Origin: Ditylenchus dipsaci
Lineage: Eukaryota > Nematoda > Chromadorea > Rhabditida > Anguinidae
Direction: 5' to 3'
DNA length: 64,000 bases
NCBI GenBank assembly: GCA_004194705.1
Contig: SADC01000139.1
Location: forward strand, 95,943 to 159,942
Shown: positions 54,247-64,000 of the stretch, one piece after another
How positions within the stretch are numbered: position 1 is the first letter of the stretch
Layout: the number at the start of each line of letters is the position of its first letter
Notes under the pieces: generated by a model
The model's input: only the letters and a program-made list of their open reading frames with translations
The model's database searches: none
Told to the model about the DNA's origin: nothing
Position numbers and translations under genes: made by a program

Positions 54247-54566
54247 TTAAAGGGGCATGCTTGCCGCCGATGGGAATATTTCGAAAGGTGGGTACCAGGT
54301 CAATTCAAACGAGAATTAAATGTCCCATTTTTTGTAAAAGTCGAACGAAAAATGTTACTTCCAATAGGAATCGAACCGACACCAACTTTCACACCACATG
54401 CCGCTTTCCCACTGAGCCATCGATGCTATTTATCGGTGATAGTGTTTGTTATACTGATCACAAAAGGGTCCTCAACAAAGTTGCCTTTCAAAATAATTCT
54501 TTTTTGAATTGACCTGGTACCCGCCTTTCAAAATACTCCCATCGGCTGCGAGCATGCCCCTTTAAA
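54247..54566. mobile_element. TTAA-flanked MITE carrying a tRNA-like sequence
   Basis: TTAAAGGGGCATGCTTGCCG to GAGCATGCCCCTTTAA; the arms GGTGGGTACCAGGTCAATTC and its inverse also pair. On the minus strand about 54430-54355 reads GATGGCTCAGTGGGAAAGCG..GTCGGTTCGATTCC, with tRNA-like A and B boxes but no matching acceptor stem. Confidence 0.8.
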
Positions 54567-55246
54567 GACCCGTTTTCTTCTCTTTTTTTTAAATCATAAA
54601 ATGGATAAGCAAATTAGTAACAGGGTGTAGCAACAAAGTGAATATACGGTTTGTGCTTTTATTTTCATCTACTGTTTTGTATTCTCTAGCATTCTATTCT
54701 ATTTGTTCATTTCTTTGAAAACCACACTTCCTACCATTTAAATAAATCGAATTTGATCACTGTTATTTTAATTTGTTCTTCATTCCACAATGTATTCCAC
54801 AATGCCTGCTGTGAGCTCGGTGAAATAAAGATATTTCATTTGTGATATTATTTAAAAAACCCAAGAAATTGATGCATAGACTTCTGTCTAATTTAACACG
54901 AAGGCTTTCTTCAGACAAATTTTAGAACGCCTAGTGGCTTACTGCATTCTTAAATCACAGCACTATTCACAATAAAGGCGGAATTTTGCGGAGGCACCGA
55001 TTTTTAACTTTTTCAAAAAAAATTATTAGACTTTTTACGATATCTTTATTTTTCAAAAAGTTCACTAAAAGAACTAATTTTAAGATGTAATGAGTTTATA
55101 GAATACAGAATTCAAGCTAATTAGAAAAGTTATAATTGAAAAAGCGAAAGCTATTTTACAATCCTGGTATACCAAAAAATAATATAGCTTCTTCTTAATG
55201 ATAGATAAATATGAAGTAAATTTAAATTTTCTAGCTTACCATCAAT
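54567..55246. other. AT-rich intergenic DNA
   Basis: No gene, RNA or repeat family was recognised. Confidence 0.5.
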
Positions 55247-57262
55247 CAGTGATGTTATGATTAATCAATTGAATGCATTATACAATTGATTTCATCAATT
55301 GATTTTTGACGAGCTTTTGGCCTTAAAGTGATATTTAAGCAACCAGCATACTTTGTGTAGGTGAAAAAACGGGTAGCTACGACTAGCGAAGAATGTAACC
55401 GAAAAAAAGGCGAGCATAGTTATCAATTACATAATCAAATCGAACCAAAAGAAGTGGTAGTTTCAATTTAATAATCAAATGAAATTGAAAGAACTCGTGA
55501 TTTCAATTAAGTAATCAAAATTAATTAATTGAATCGGTGATTTCAAGTGATTAATCAAATCATATTAATCGAGTTAATGATTTCAATTACGTAATCAAAT
55601 CTACTTAGTTGAAGTCTTAGTTGCATTTTAATAACCAAATGCAAATGAAATTGAATTTATTGCATATGATTTGTCCAGAAAATAAAAGCGAGTGTAATTA
55701 AGCTGCTGATTATCATGAATACGGCCCTCTCACAATTTTACAGGTGCTGCTAGTTCCTCAAACGAATGAATAGCTTTTTCAACAAAGAATGTGACGTTCT
55801 ATTTTTTGTTTCTTTTTTATTTTTTTGCTACTGAGGAGACTTTCTCGATTGAAGCATCCGATACTGAGATTGAATACAAGTTGAGCGCGGCTTCCCGTAA
55901 TGGAGACTAAAGGACGGTTTTTAGTCACGAAAATAAAAAATGTAAGTAAATTTTTGCCCCTAAAGTCTGAAGTATTACACTTTTTTCAAATTTTGAATAA
56001 ATTGACTGAAATCTCGTCTCTAATTGTCTAAAGTTTGCCTATTTTTACCTCAAACTAGAGTTGTTCAAAAAGAGCAAATTACTAGATAAAGGTATAAAAA
56101 ATTCAAAAAAGTTGACAAAATTAAGGTATTTTAGTCTGAATATTTGGAAAAGCAATAAAAAACCAAGAAGGAGCAAGTACTCAAACTTCAGGAGCAGACA
56201 TTTTAATTCGGTCTAATATAAAATTGGCTTTTCACCGAGCAGTCATGTCCATAAAATTTACAGAATTTAAGAGATGTCATGCTTTAGACATTTCGTCAAT
56301 AAATTCCAACTTTTTCAGCGTGCAACCTATGCGTGAGAAATAAAAAGGGCCATAACCATAGATCAACAACGTTGGCATGAAAAGCATCTCACTTGTCAAG
56401 TACCGAGCTCATAAAAAGCGCTGAAATGGACACATAATATTTTGTATACAGTAACATCATTACCAAGGTCATGAGCAACGCAGCTGATTCATGATAATCA
56501 ACAGCTTAATTTCACTTGCTTTTATGTTTCTGGACAAATCATATGCAATAAATTCAATTTCATTTACATTTGGTTATTAAAATGCAACTAAGACTTCAAC
56601 TAAGTAGATTTGATTACGTAATTGAAATCATTAACTCGATTAATATGATTTGATTATGTGAATGAAACCATTAGCTCAATCAATTACATTTGATTAATCA
56701 CTTGAAATCACCGATTCAATTAATTAATTTTGATTACTTAATTGAAATCACGAGTTCTTTCAATTTCATTTGATTATTAAATTGAAAATAGAGGTCGGCA
56801 CGATGCGATGTTGACATCGCAAACATCGCATCGCACGCAGCAAATTTAGACCAAAAACATCGCATCGCAACATCGCACGCATGATTTTGAAAACATCGCA
56901 ACATCGCATCGCAATTTGTTAAGACATCGCAAACTTTTTTTTGCAAAATCCATTTAAAATAAGAAAAATTGCATAACGCCGAAGTCGACATTCTTAAATA
57001 GCATCGATCTACGAACTAGTTGTGAATTTTGATATTTTTTAGTCGTTGTTTTTTGCTAATATCGTACATTTTTTGCAATTTTTTTTAAATTATTTACGAA
57101 GGCATTTCTGCTTTTCGTTCAGTACGAGCCTTCTCTGGAAAATTGCGCTTGATGGTGACTTGTCTCTTTGTATGTGTCTTTTTCGCTTGTTCTTAATAAA
57201 GCAAGCTAGGCGCTACTATATAACCTCTCCTCTGCACCAAAAACAGCTACTATTCATATACC

Positions 57263-57654
57263 CAGGATTGTTCAAGCACCGGCGCTCCGCCGGGTTCACA
57301 ATTAGCGCGGCGCCAGCTAAGCGCCAGCTAAGCGCCGGCGCTTAGCTGGCGCTCCGCCGGGTTCAAAGTTAGCACCAGCGCTCAGCCGGTGGCTTATACC
57401 GGCGCTTAAGCAGTGGTTATCTCGGATTACCGTTAATAATCATTCTTTCTTTAGCTGTTCTTAATACTGCTTGAAAATAAAAAATGCGGATTTTATTAAA
57501 TATAAACGCAGAGTATAATAATTTTAAACAAAGTATTATATAAATACAATGTAATACATCAAATATACGCTCTGCGCGGGTCAAGAATTAGCGCCGGCGT
57601 TAACTTAGCGCCACAGCGTTAACAAGCGCCGGCTTACGCGCGCCGACAATCCTG
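57263..57654. mobile_element. 392-bp hAT MITE with perfect 8-bp duplication
   Basis: CATATACC occurs at 57255-57262 and 57655-57662. The ends are CAGGATTGTTCAAGC and GCCGACAATCCTG, as in 28126-29916. The arms are GC-rich GCGCCGGCGCTTAGC repeats. It sits inside a poly-C-family element (about 57208-57680). Confidence 0.92.
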
Positions 57655-58009
57655 CATATACCACCCCCCCCCCCCAAAAATCATGATTTGAGAGGAAGTA
57701 ATAATTTTGCTATAAAAGGACCAGAAAAGTGATTTAAAAGAGGATCAAGGGCTGTATTGGAAGGAGGACAAAAAAGGGCCACTTCTATAGTGCCTATAAA
57801 GTACCAAAGAGTTTAATTCTCTAAGCGTTGAAGCACTATAAACCCAGCCTTCTTGTGGTGGACGGAAAGTATATAAGTATTCGACCTGATCAGACCGATC
57901 AGGTGGGTAAATCCCGGGTTGTCGTTTATTTTTGGAATGGCTGAGCCACAGACTCGAAGCCTCAGGCCGGAAAAGTGGGACACCCTTTTCGGCCAAAAAT
58001 CAAAAATGT

Positions 58010-58720
58010 TGAACATAGTTTTGAATTACTGGGGCCTACCGCATAAATAAACTCTGGTATGCATCCTTTTTTTCATGCATCCAGAGTCACTTTCGAGTGA
58101 TTTGTGTCTAAGTATGTGGGTGGCGCATCTCAACTCCAGCTTCCAAGCCCCCTGCGCCCCCGAAGGGGGCGCAGGGGCTTGAGAGTTAGAGATGCGCGCA
58201 GACACTTACCTCAGACATTGATTCCGAGAAGTACTGTTGATCATAAAATGCTATAGAGTGTTTTTTGCTATTATGCATTTTTTGATACTCTATATGTTTT
58301 TTTGGCTTGGAGTTGAGATGCGCACACCCAACATACCTTAGACACAAATCACTCGAAAGTGACTCTGGATGCATGAAAAGCATGCATACCCAGAGTTTAT
58401 TTATGCGGTAGGCCCCAGTATTCAAAACTATTTCAACATCTTCTTGTTAATGGGCTCTGTGGGATTAGTGGCCCTTCTCTTTGTCCCTTCCCTCCCATAC
58501 AGCCCTTTAATCCATTTTAAATTCAAAAATGCGCCAATTTAAATTTTTCAAATTTTGACTTAAAAAACCATGATACCCCCCCTGTGGTTCGAAAAAATTT
58601 TTTTTCTCAGAACCAAAAAAACGCGCGGCTTTCTTATGAAATCGGGTCGAGAACACGAATAAGAAGTTATCTCCTCCACCTGATCAGTCCCCGTGGGGGG
58701 GGGTGATTCTGAACTCAAGC
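58010..58720. repeat. GCGGTAGGCCCC repeat plus right arm of the 47500 palindrome
   Basis: Inverted halves of the family (58010-58190 and 58305-58440) surround the hairpin CCCCCTGCGCCCCCGAAGG (about 58145-58184). 58450-58715 then matches the right arm of 47500-48390, ending CCTGATCAGTCCCCGTG and a run of G. Confidence 0.75.
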
Positions 58721-59819
58721 CTTTTTTTGGACGCTCATTTGAAGATCAGATCGAATATGTGCATGATATTGCCGATTGAGATCTGTTATTTCTTTTTTGA
58801 AAAGGTTCGAAATTTATATTCGCAAATTTTTAAACATGTGAAACTTTTTGGTCAAAATTCAACATCGCACACGAAAATTTAAAGTAAAACATCGCAGCGA
58901 TCTATCGCACTTAAAATATCGACATCGCATCGCAACATCGCACGCAAATATTTTGGCTGAAAAACATCGCATCGCAACATCGCCAAATGGCAAATGTCGG
59001 CCTCTATTTAAAACCAGTGCTGTAAATGGCATCGGTGCGGCACGGCACCGCCGCATCACAGGAAACTCGGGTTTGATTAAATGGGTCATGTTAAACTTTA
59101 ATCTCGAGCAAACTATTAAACTTTTAAAAACGACGACCTAGTACCTAACACGACCTATTTAAAGTTTAACCTTACCCAATTTAAGCTTTAACTTTACTCT
59201 AATTAAACTTTAGCTTGACTCAATTAAACGTTAATTTCACCTAATTTAAACTTGGATTTTACCAAATTTAAAAACTTTCAAAAAGTAGATCGGTTACCAG
59301 GCGGACCGAACTATGTGTCAGTGATGCTCCACCGCAGCCTTATCCACTAGCTACCATGTCGTTTTAAATGGTCCTGGTTATGCATGGCTATATACCAGTA
59401 TGACTGTTTCTGCAATCTAATTTTTATAGAGTTTCTACCAGTGTTTTCAAACCTCAAATCTCAAACTCAAACTAAGCTAAGCTTGAACTCAAATTTTTGT
59501 TTGAGTTTCAGTTTAGCTAAACTCAACTCAACACAAAGTTTGAGTTTGACTTGATGTTTGAGTTTGAGTTTTACTTTAACTTTTGACTTCAGCTATTGAT
59601 TTAGCTTCGACTTTTACATGAAATTCAGTAGCATTACAAGTTAAATCTTCTCATGTTAACGTTTGAATTTAAAGGAGTTCAAAAAACTTTTAACACCTTA
59701 TTCTGCACACTAAAACAACGACACTCTTGATTTCCTAAATTTTATTCTTATTTCCCAAATACATCATTACAGTAAACAACCACTGGGCGTTGAGCAAACT
59801 TAAAAAAACTTAAAAAAAC

Positions 59820-61000
59820 TGAATTTCGCGTTCCTGTGTTTTAGCGCATGCCAGCCCTGCTTGATGAGAACAATCGTCTCATTAGCGCACTTGTAGCCGG
59901 AATAGTTAGAAATCTATACCAAAAATCGCAATCTGTTGTACACTCTAAATTCATCTGAGTCATGAGTGATAATACAACGTAGTAACCATTTATTCACTAA
60001 CCGTATTCATTAAGATTGCCTCACCACTTCAGAGGATCAATCCCCATGATGAAGCATCACGAACTTTGTCCAAGGTTTGTCGAATCCATGACCTGACACC
60101 TGCTTGCCACAATTTTCGTTTGACAAAAAAAATATCGGATCGAAGTCGAGGCAATCCCTATTAATCAACCTTTCGAAACGCTTGTCCATCAAACTTCTGA
60201 GATAGAATCTGGATCGATGTCAACTAAAAAAATACTCGTAATTAATATGCTTGTAAAATACAAAATTCACTAAACGCATAACTGCACGTATTTCATTCAA
60301 GTCCTTTGACAATATTGCTTTCTCCATCAGTTATCAATTTGAAAGCATCGCTTAGGGAAAGCCCTAAAAAGATAGGACGAATAAGCATTGCAGTGTGAGA
60401 GCCCTCTAGCTGTCGGCGGCGCAAAGTTGACGAAGTATCGCAGTAAGTAAAGTCACACTAGAACAAAAAAACAACATACGATTTGATTTAAATCAATTAA
60501 CCCAAATAGGATTCATCATTCCGCTCATCATTCGGTGACATAAAACGAAAGAGTCGACGCATCAGAGGACGGAGAAAGCTGTTGATAGACATCGCCCGGA
60601 ATGGAAAGAGCTATTGCCAAGGCTGACTGAATTTTTTCTGTCTAAAAAAGTAATTATCATAGATTTGAACAGTTTTTAAATCAATAAGAAAAATACTACT
60701 TCTCATTTGGCTCAGTACTTCCAGCAGCCATGGATGCGCGTATCTTCTTGTCAAGCTGCTATCGTCCTTATGCCCTATGTTCCCAATGGCTCGTTAGTTG
60801 ACGTCTTGGTCTTCGTTACAATCTTGATCAGAACGCAATCAAAAGACAATGTATGACTTTCATTTACCTGCTGGCACTGGTTGCACTTCCATCTTGAGTC
60901 TGCCAATCATCGACCTCGGTGAAATTGTCCCATATTGGATCTGGCTGCGCTTCTTTGGCGTTTTGTTGTTATTAATTTTAAAATACTAGCCAAGATACTT
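59820..61000 (-). pseudogene. fragments of an unidentified intron-bearing gene inside a transposon
   Basis: On the minus strand, successive exon-like blocks are separated by short introns with recognisable sites. Their readings are AQPDPIWDNFTEVDDWQTQ (about 60960-60870), LDKKIRASMAAGSTEPNE (about 60760-60710), TEKIQSALAIALSIPGDVYQ (about 60645-60580), RRRQLEGSHTAMLIRPIF (about 60440-60370), LMDKRFERLINRDCLDFDP (about 60190-60130) and SGYKCANETIVLIKQGWHAL (about 59915-59850). Phases do not join cleanly, so the copy appears broken or contains sequence errors. I do not recognise the protein. Because the blocks lie within 59015-63852, capture of a host gene segment by the element is one explanation. 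The reverse, insertion of element parts around a dying gene, is another. Confidence 0.4.
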
Positions 61001-61091
61001 AGCTGTATTTTCTTCGCCTTTTCTTTTTAGATATTTTTTGTGATATTAGTTAGTAAATTGCTATTATTGTGTGTTAATAATACATAGGTAC

Positions 61092-61159
61092 TACATTCGA
61101 ACCTCGATATGACTCCACCCCTGAGACCAGCAACAGTGCGTTATACCGAGGTTTGACTG
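61092..61159. mobile_element. 68-bp pogo-like mini-element
   Basis: CATTCGAACCTCGATATGAC faces GTTATACCGAGGTTTGACTG, with TA on both sides. It is one of the shortest foldback copies in the window. Confidence 0.7.
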
Positions 61160-63160
61160 TACGAAGTTTTGCGACCTCGTACGACGAGGTTTGCGCCTCA
61201 ATTTTTTGCGGATCAAATCTTGCGGACGCAAAGATTGCGCATGGGGTTCGTGCGCGTATATAACTAGATCTCTCGCATTCTGCAAGATTCCTAGACCTTA
61301 ATCGCAGCCACTCTAGTCGCAGTCACATTGCGTCTAAAAATTTTCGTTCGCCAAGTACTGATCGCAAAAGTCGTCCGCAATGTTCGTCCGCAAATGTTTT
61401 GTCCCGCGAAATTCCGTCCGCAAAATGTTGTCCGCAAGTCTGGCCAACCCGATTTTTCTTAATTTGTTTGAAAATTAGTCTTGTTTGTTTTGTAAAAAAA
61501 CTCCTATAATTAACACGTTTGTCTGTAATCCAGCTTCAGTTTTATGCAGCAATCCAAAACCAGTGACTGTCCATTTTGATGCGAATTTTTTAATGTTTTT
61601 CGTGTTCTAAAACTTGTTTTCGCACTCATCCGAGCACTCTTAAGAAGTCTTTATAATAGAAAAAATGCAATCATGTATGTTTTTTAGCTTTGTTAAAGAT
61701 AATCAAATGACAGTTTCTCTACCTCCAAACTATTTTTAATTATCGAAATAGTGCAGGAAAAATGTTTTTACGCTGGAAACATAAGAAAAAAATTTCGTTC
61801 GGTTGGACATGCAGATTCACCATTTTAACTCTCATATGGATTCATTGGACCAAAACCATTAAACTTCCTTATTTCAATCTATCAGTCAGGGTATCAATAC
61901 CAGAAGTATCCATTCATATCCAGATATCTCAGGCTTCCAAATCTTTTATTTAAAGATTTGTCTTTTATTTGAGCCCAAATTATTTAACAAATCTTACATT
62001 CACGTCAAAATCTTAATTTTGGCACTAAAAACCCACAACAAGCACTGGATAAAATTCACTTTTGACCAAATGTCCTATATTTGAAACTTTCGATTTGGAA
62101 GCCCTGCGATATCTCCATTCTTAAAACACCTGAGCATTGGTACAATACCCTTGGCTACTATTGCTCAGGCACTTTCACCTAAATACCGACACCAGGCATT
62201 CCTTTGTACCAACATTTGAGTACCTTTAGTCAATACAAAAAGCCTGAGTACCACCTGGATACCTCACGGGTATGAAATTAATACAGACTCGAGTTCCGGC
62301 AAGTAAAATTGCTGTTTTAGTATTATTAAACCATGTTCAGCACATGCTTTTGCACAAGTTCACTGATTTGTCATGATGTTTTGCTGGAGTATATAATTCT
62401 TTCCTCAAAATTTAATTTCCCTCAAGGACAAGCACCGTGTAATCCTGTTCTTGACTCCTGATAGCGGTGACATTGGTTTTCAAAAATCGAATTTTTTCGG
62501 TTAGCCTTAGTCCCCAAGGCGAAAAACTAAAAATAGTCACGAATTGTTTTGTTTAAATTGGCGCTAAAACAATTCTACCAATTTCTGCGCTAATATTACA
62601 GCAGCGCCGGATTTTATATAGCTTGTCATAATTTCGAACTCAATTAAAATTTCTCAAAATTTTGACTATCACGCGGGGTCTAGCCAACCACCCTTTACAG
62701 GTAACCCGGGGGTGCCTCTACACGAATACAATAAATTTTTTATTATATTTTGTACTACAAAAAAGATCCTTACAACTCTCCTTGTAAGATCAAACTAATG
62801 CCGTGAGAGTGGTGATGTGTATTGGTCAATATAATAAAACAATTCCGAACACAATTCCGAAAAACGAAAATTATTGTTGAGGTAGAGGGCAAAATTTAGT
62901 GAAAAGGTCAACAGACATTTTTCTTCAAAAATATTGTAGAGTAACATTAGGGCCAACAAAAATACTGAACGAAAAGTGATTGATAGTCATATCAACATTT
63001 CAGGTCAACAAAAATGTTGACCAACTATGACAACTGGCCAACACTATATTCTACTTAAAACTCTATATTCACAAAGCCACAAAAGCAGATCACAACATGA
63101 TAAAAATGCATATTCACATGAATATATGCGAAAAAGTGAAAAGTGGGTGTAAACCTATAA
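61160..63160. other. interior of the 59015-63852 element without recognised genes
   Basis: Contains a GTCCGCAAGTCT-type degenerate run (61330-61440), a relative of the AAGATGGTTTGA family (61575-61690), ACCTGAGTACC-like repeats (62130-62280) and a solitary poly-C-family end near 62590. No coding signal beyond short ORFs. Confidence 0.5.
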
Positions 63161-64000
63161 AGTAGTTTAAATCAGTCAACTTCACCCAATTTAAGTAAGA
63201 CTTTACCCAATTTAAAGTTTAAATCTATAAAGAGAAATTGACTGGACATTGTAAAGTTAAATTAGTAAGTTAATGTTAAAATAAACTTTAAATAAACCTA
63301 AACTTCACCCCTGATTCACTTTTCCATGTTAGGTTAAAGTTTAATTAGTCATGTTAAGTTTGAATTGACTTTTGATCCTATTTAACCTTAACATTACCCC
63401 ATTCTTCCTTAAAATTACCCTATTTAAACTCAAACCCGACTTCCTGATCGCACCGCGACCGCCGGTGCCGATGCCGAAATTTCAGAGGTCGGTGCCGAAC
63501 CGGTCCGCAATCAGCAAGTGGTAATGTACCATGCCCAGGAAACAGCTAACTAAGATTATATTTCGCCTCGAAACAAACACAATAATGTCGATAACATTGT
63601 TCATTTTTGCAATCTAGCTCAAAAAATTCAAAATAATTGATAATTTTTCAACATATATAAAAAAAATTCCGTGCGACATCGCACCGCAGCACCGGCACCG
63701 CCGGTGCCCGTGCGATGCCCAGTGCCGAAAATTTGAGGGCTGTGCCGGTGCCGAAATTTGGAGGTCGGTGGCCCGTGCGTGCCCGGTGCAAAAATTTCCA
63801 GGCCGGTGCCCGTGCAGCGGTGCCGTGTCGAAATTTGAAATTTACAGCACTGTTTGAAACCACCCTGTTTCATTAATTAATTTTGATTAATCAATTGAAA
63901 GAACAATTCTATCAATTATATTTGAATTAATCATTCTCATTATGCGAATGTAATTGTAAGTGAAATTTTTTGCATCACTGACCATCAATTTAAAAAAAAT

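Larger units (their letters stand above)
56790..59005. mobile_element. iterated-arm element (unit ACATCGCATCGCA)
   Basis: AGAGGTCGGCACGATGCGAT faces CAAATGTCGGCCTCT. The arms are runs of AACATCGCATCGCA in opposite orientation (56800-56935 and 58860-58990). It is inserted in the right arm of 55247-63980. It contains a poly-C-family element, the hAT MITE at 57263 and a GCGGTAGGCCCC repeat with its GC hairpin (58010-58440). Confidence 0.8.
59015..63852. mobile_element. 4.8-kb hAT-like element carrying gene fragments
   Basis: CAGTGCTGTAAAT at the left and ATTTACAGCACTG at the right are inverted. TTTAAAAC (59007-59014) and TTTGAAAC (63853-63860) form an 8-bp duplication with one mismatch. Subterminal arms are GC-rich GGTGCCG repeats (63440-63840), then inverted arrays of TTTAAACTTTAACTT (59080-59270 and 63170-63430). 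No transposase was recognised. Spliced-gene-like fragments lie at 59820-61000 on the minus strand. Confidence 0.8.
55247..63980. mobile_element. 8.7-kb nested stack: outer hAT-like element with iterated arms
   Basis: ACCATCAAT occurs directly at 55238-55246 and 63981-63989. The ends are CAGTGATG and CATCACTG. The left arm (to about 55690) and the right arm (56490-56789, resuming at 63861-63980) are inverted arrays of roughly 40-bp units containing TTGATTACGTAATTGAAATC. Two later insertions (56790-59005 and 59015-63852) split the right arm. Without them the outer element would be about 1.7 kb. Confidence 0.8.

Noticed and set aside
54350..54430. Minus-strand sequence that looks like a tRNA gene
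   Set aside because: A and B boxes are tRNA-like but I could not pair an acceptor stem or a convincing anticodon stem, and it lies inside a MITE.

Overview
This is a eukaryotic nuclear window, almost certainly from a small-genome metazoan. Genes have canonical GT-AG introns, many only 46-60 nt long, alongside introns of 0.6-3.5 kb filled with repeats. The most nematode-like signals are a U1 snRNA whose 5' end reads AAACTTACCTGG, the 47-55 nt introns, and the style of the proteasome beta-1 sequence. A nematode or related ecdysozoan is therefore my best inference, not a proof. Nothing in the window looks bacterial or viral.

Genes recognised: a REXO4-type 3'-5' RNA exonuclease (partial copy at 1-355, full copy at 5735-7179), DNA polymerase alpha subunit B (POLA2, 17 exons, 16194-19853), a five-zinc-knuckle CNBP-like protein on the minus strand (22916-25463), proteasome beta-1/PSMB6 (7 exons, 30611-35855), a two-exon small secreted protein (40921-41167), a U1 snRNA (41645-41807), and a GIPC-type PDZ adaptor on the minus strand (51621-52823). 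Less certain are a minus-strand gene 3' end at 11897-12400, a 213-codon ORF at 38723-39364, and intron-bearing gene fragments at 59820-61000 inside a transposon. These genes are unrelated housekeeping genes and form no operon or pathway.

Most of the rest is mobile DNA, much of it nested. The palindromic MITE families are: (i) elements with TTAA or TTTAAA at both ends (13068, 14104, 14797, 14992, 22334, 49652, 54247); (ii) pogo/Tigger-like elements with CAGTCRA..CTC ends and a TA target (29980, 33486, 44199, 45750, 46418); (iii) CCGTATTTCTC-ended elements (9515, 26691, 33899, 36975, 49367, 50869); and (iv) hAT-like elements with perfect or near-perfect 8-bp target duplications (28126, 42204, 57263, 59015). 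Larger pieces include a FLYWCH/MULE element with long inverted repeats (9139-11540), a second MULE-derived element with a perfect 9-bp duplication (20268-21408), a non-LTR retrotransposon 3' end and a hAT transposase C-terminus (28438-29569), and an 8.7-kb nested stack (55247-63980).

The most striking feature is structural. At least fifteen different elements have terminal inverted repeats that are themselves tandem arrays of a short unit, with a different unit in each element, and several are bounded by 8-9 bp target duplications. A second theme is single-base indels, mostly in or beside homopolymers, that break conserved exons (REXO4, PSMB6, three in GIPC) while splice sites and flanking codons stay intact. 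This suggests either uncorrected long-read sequence or recent decay.
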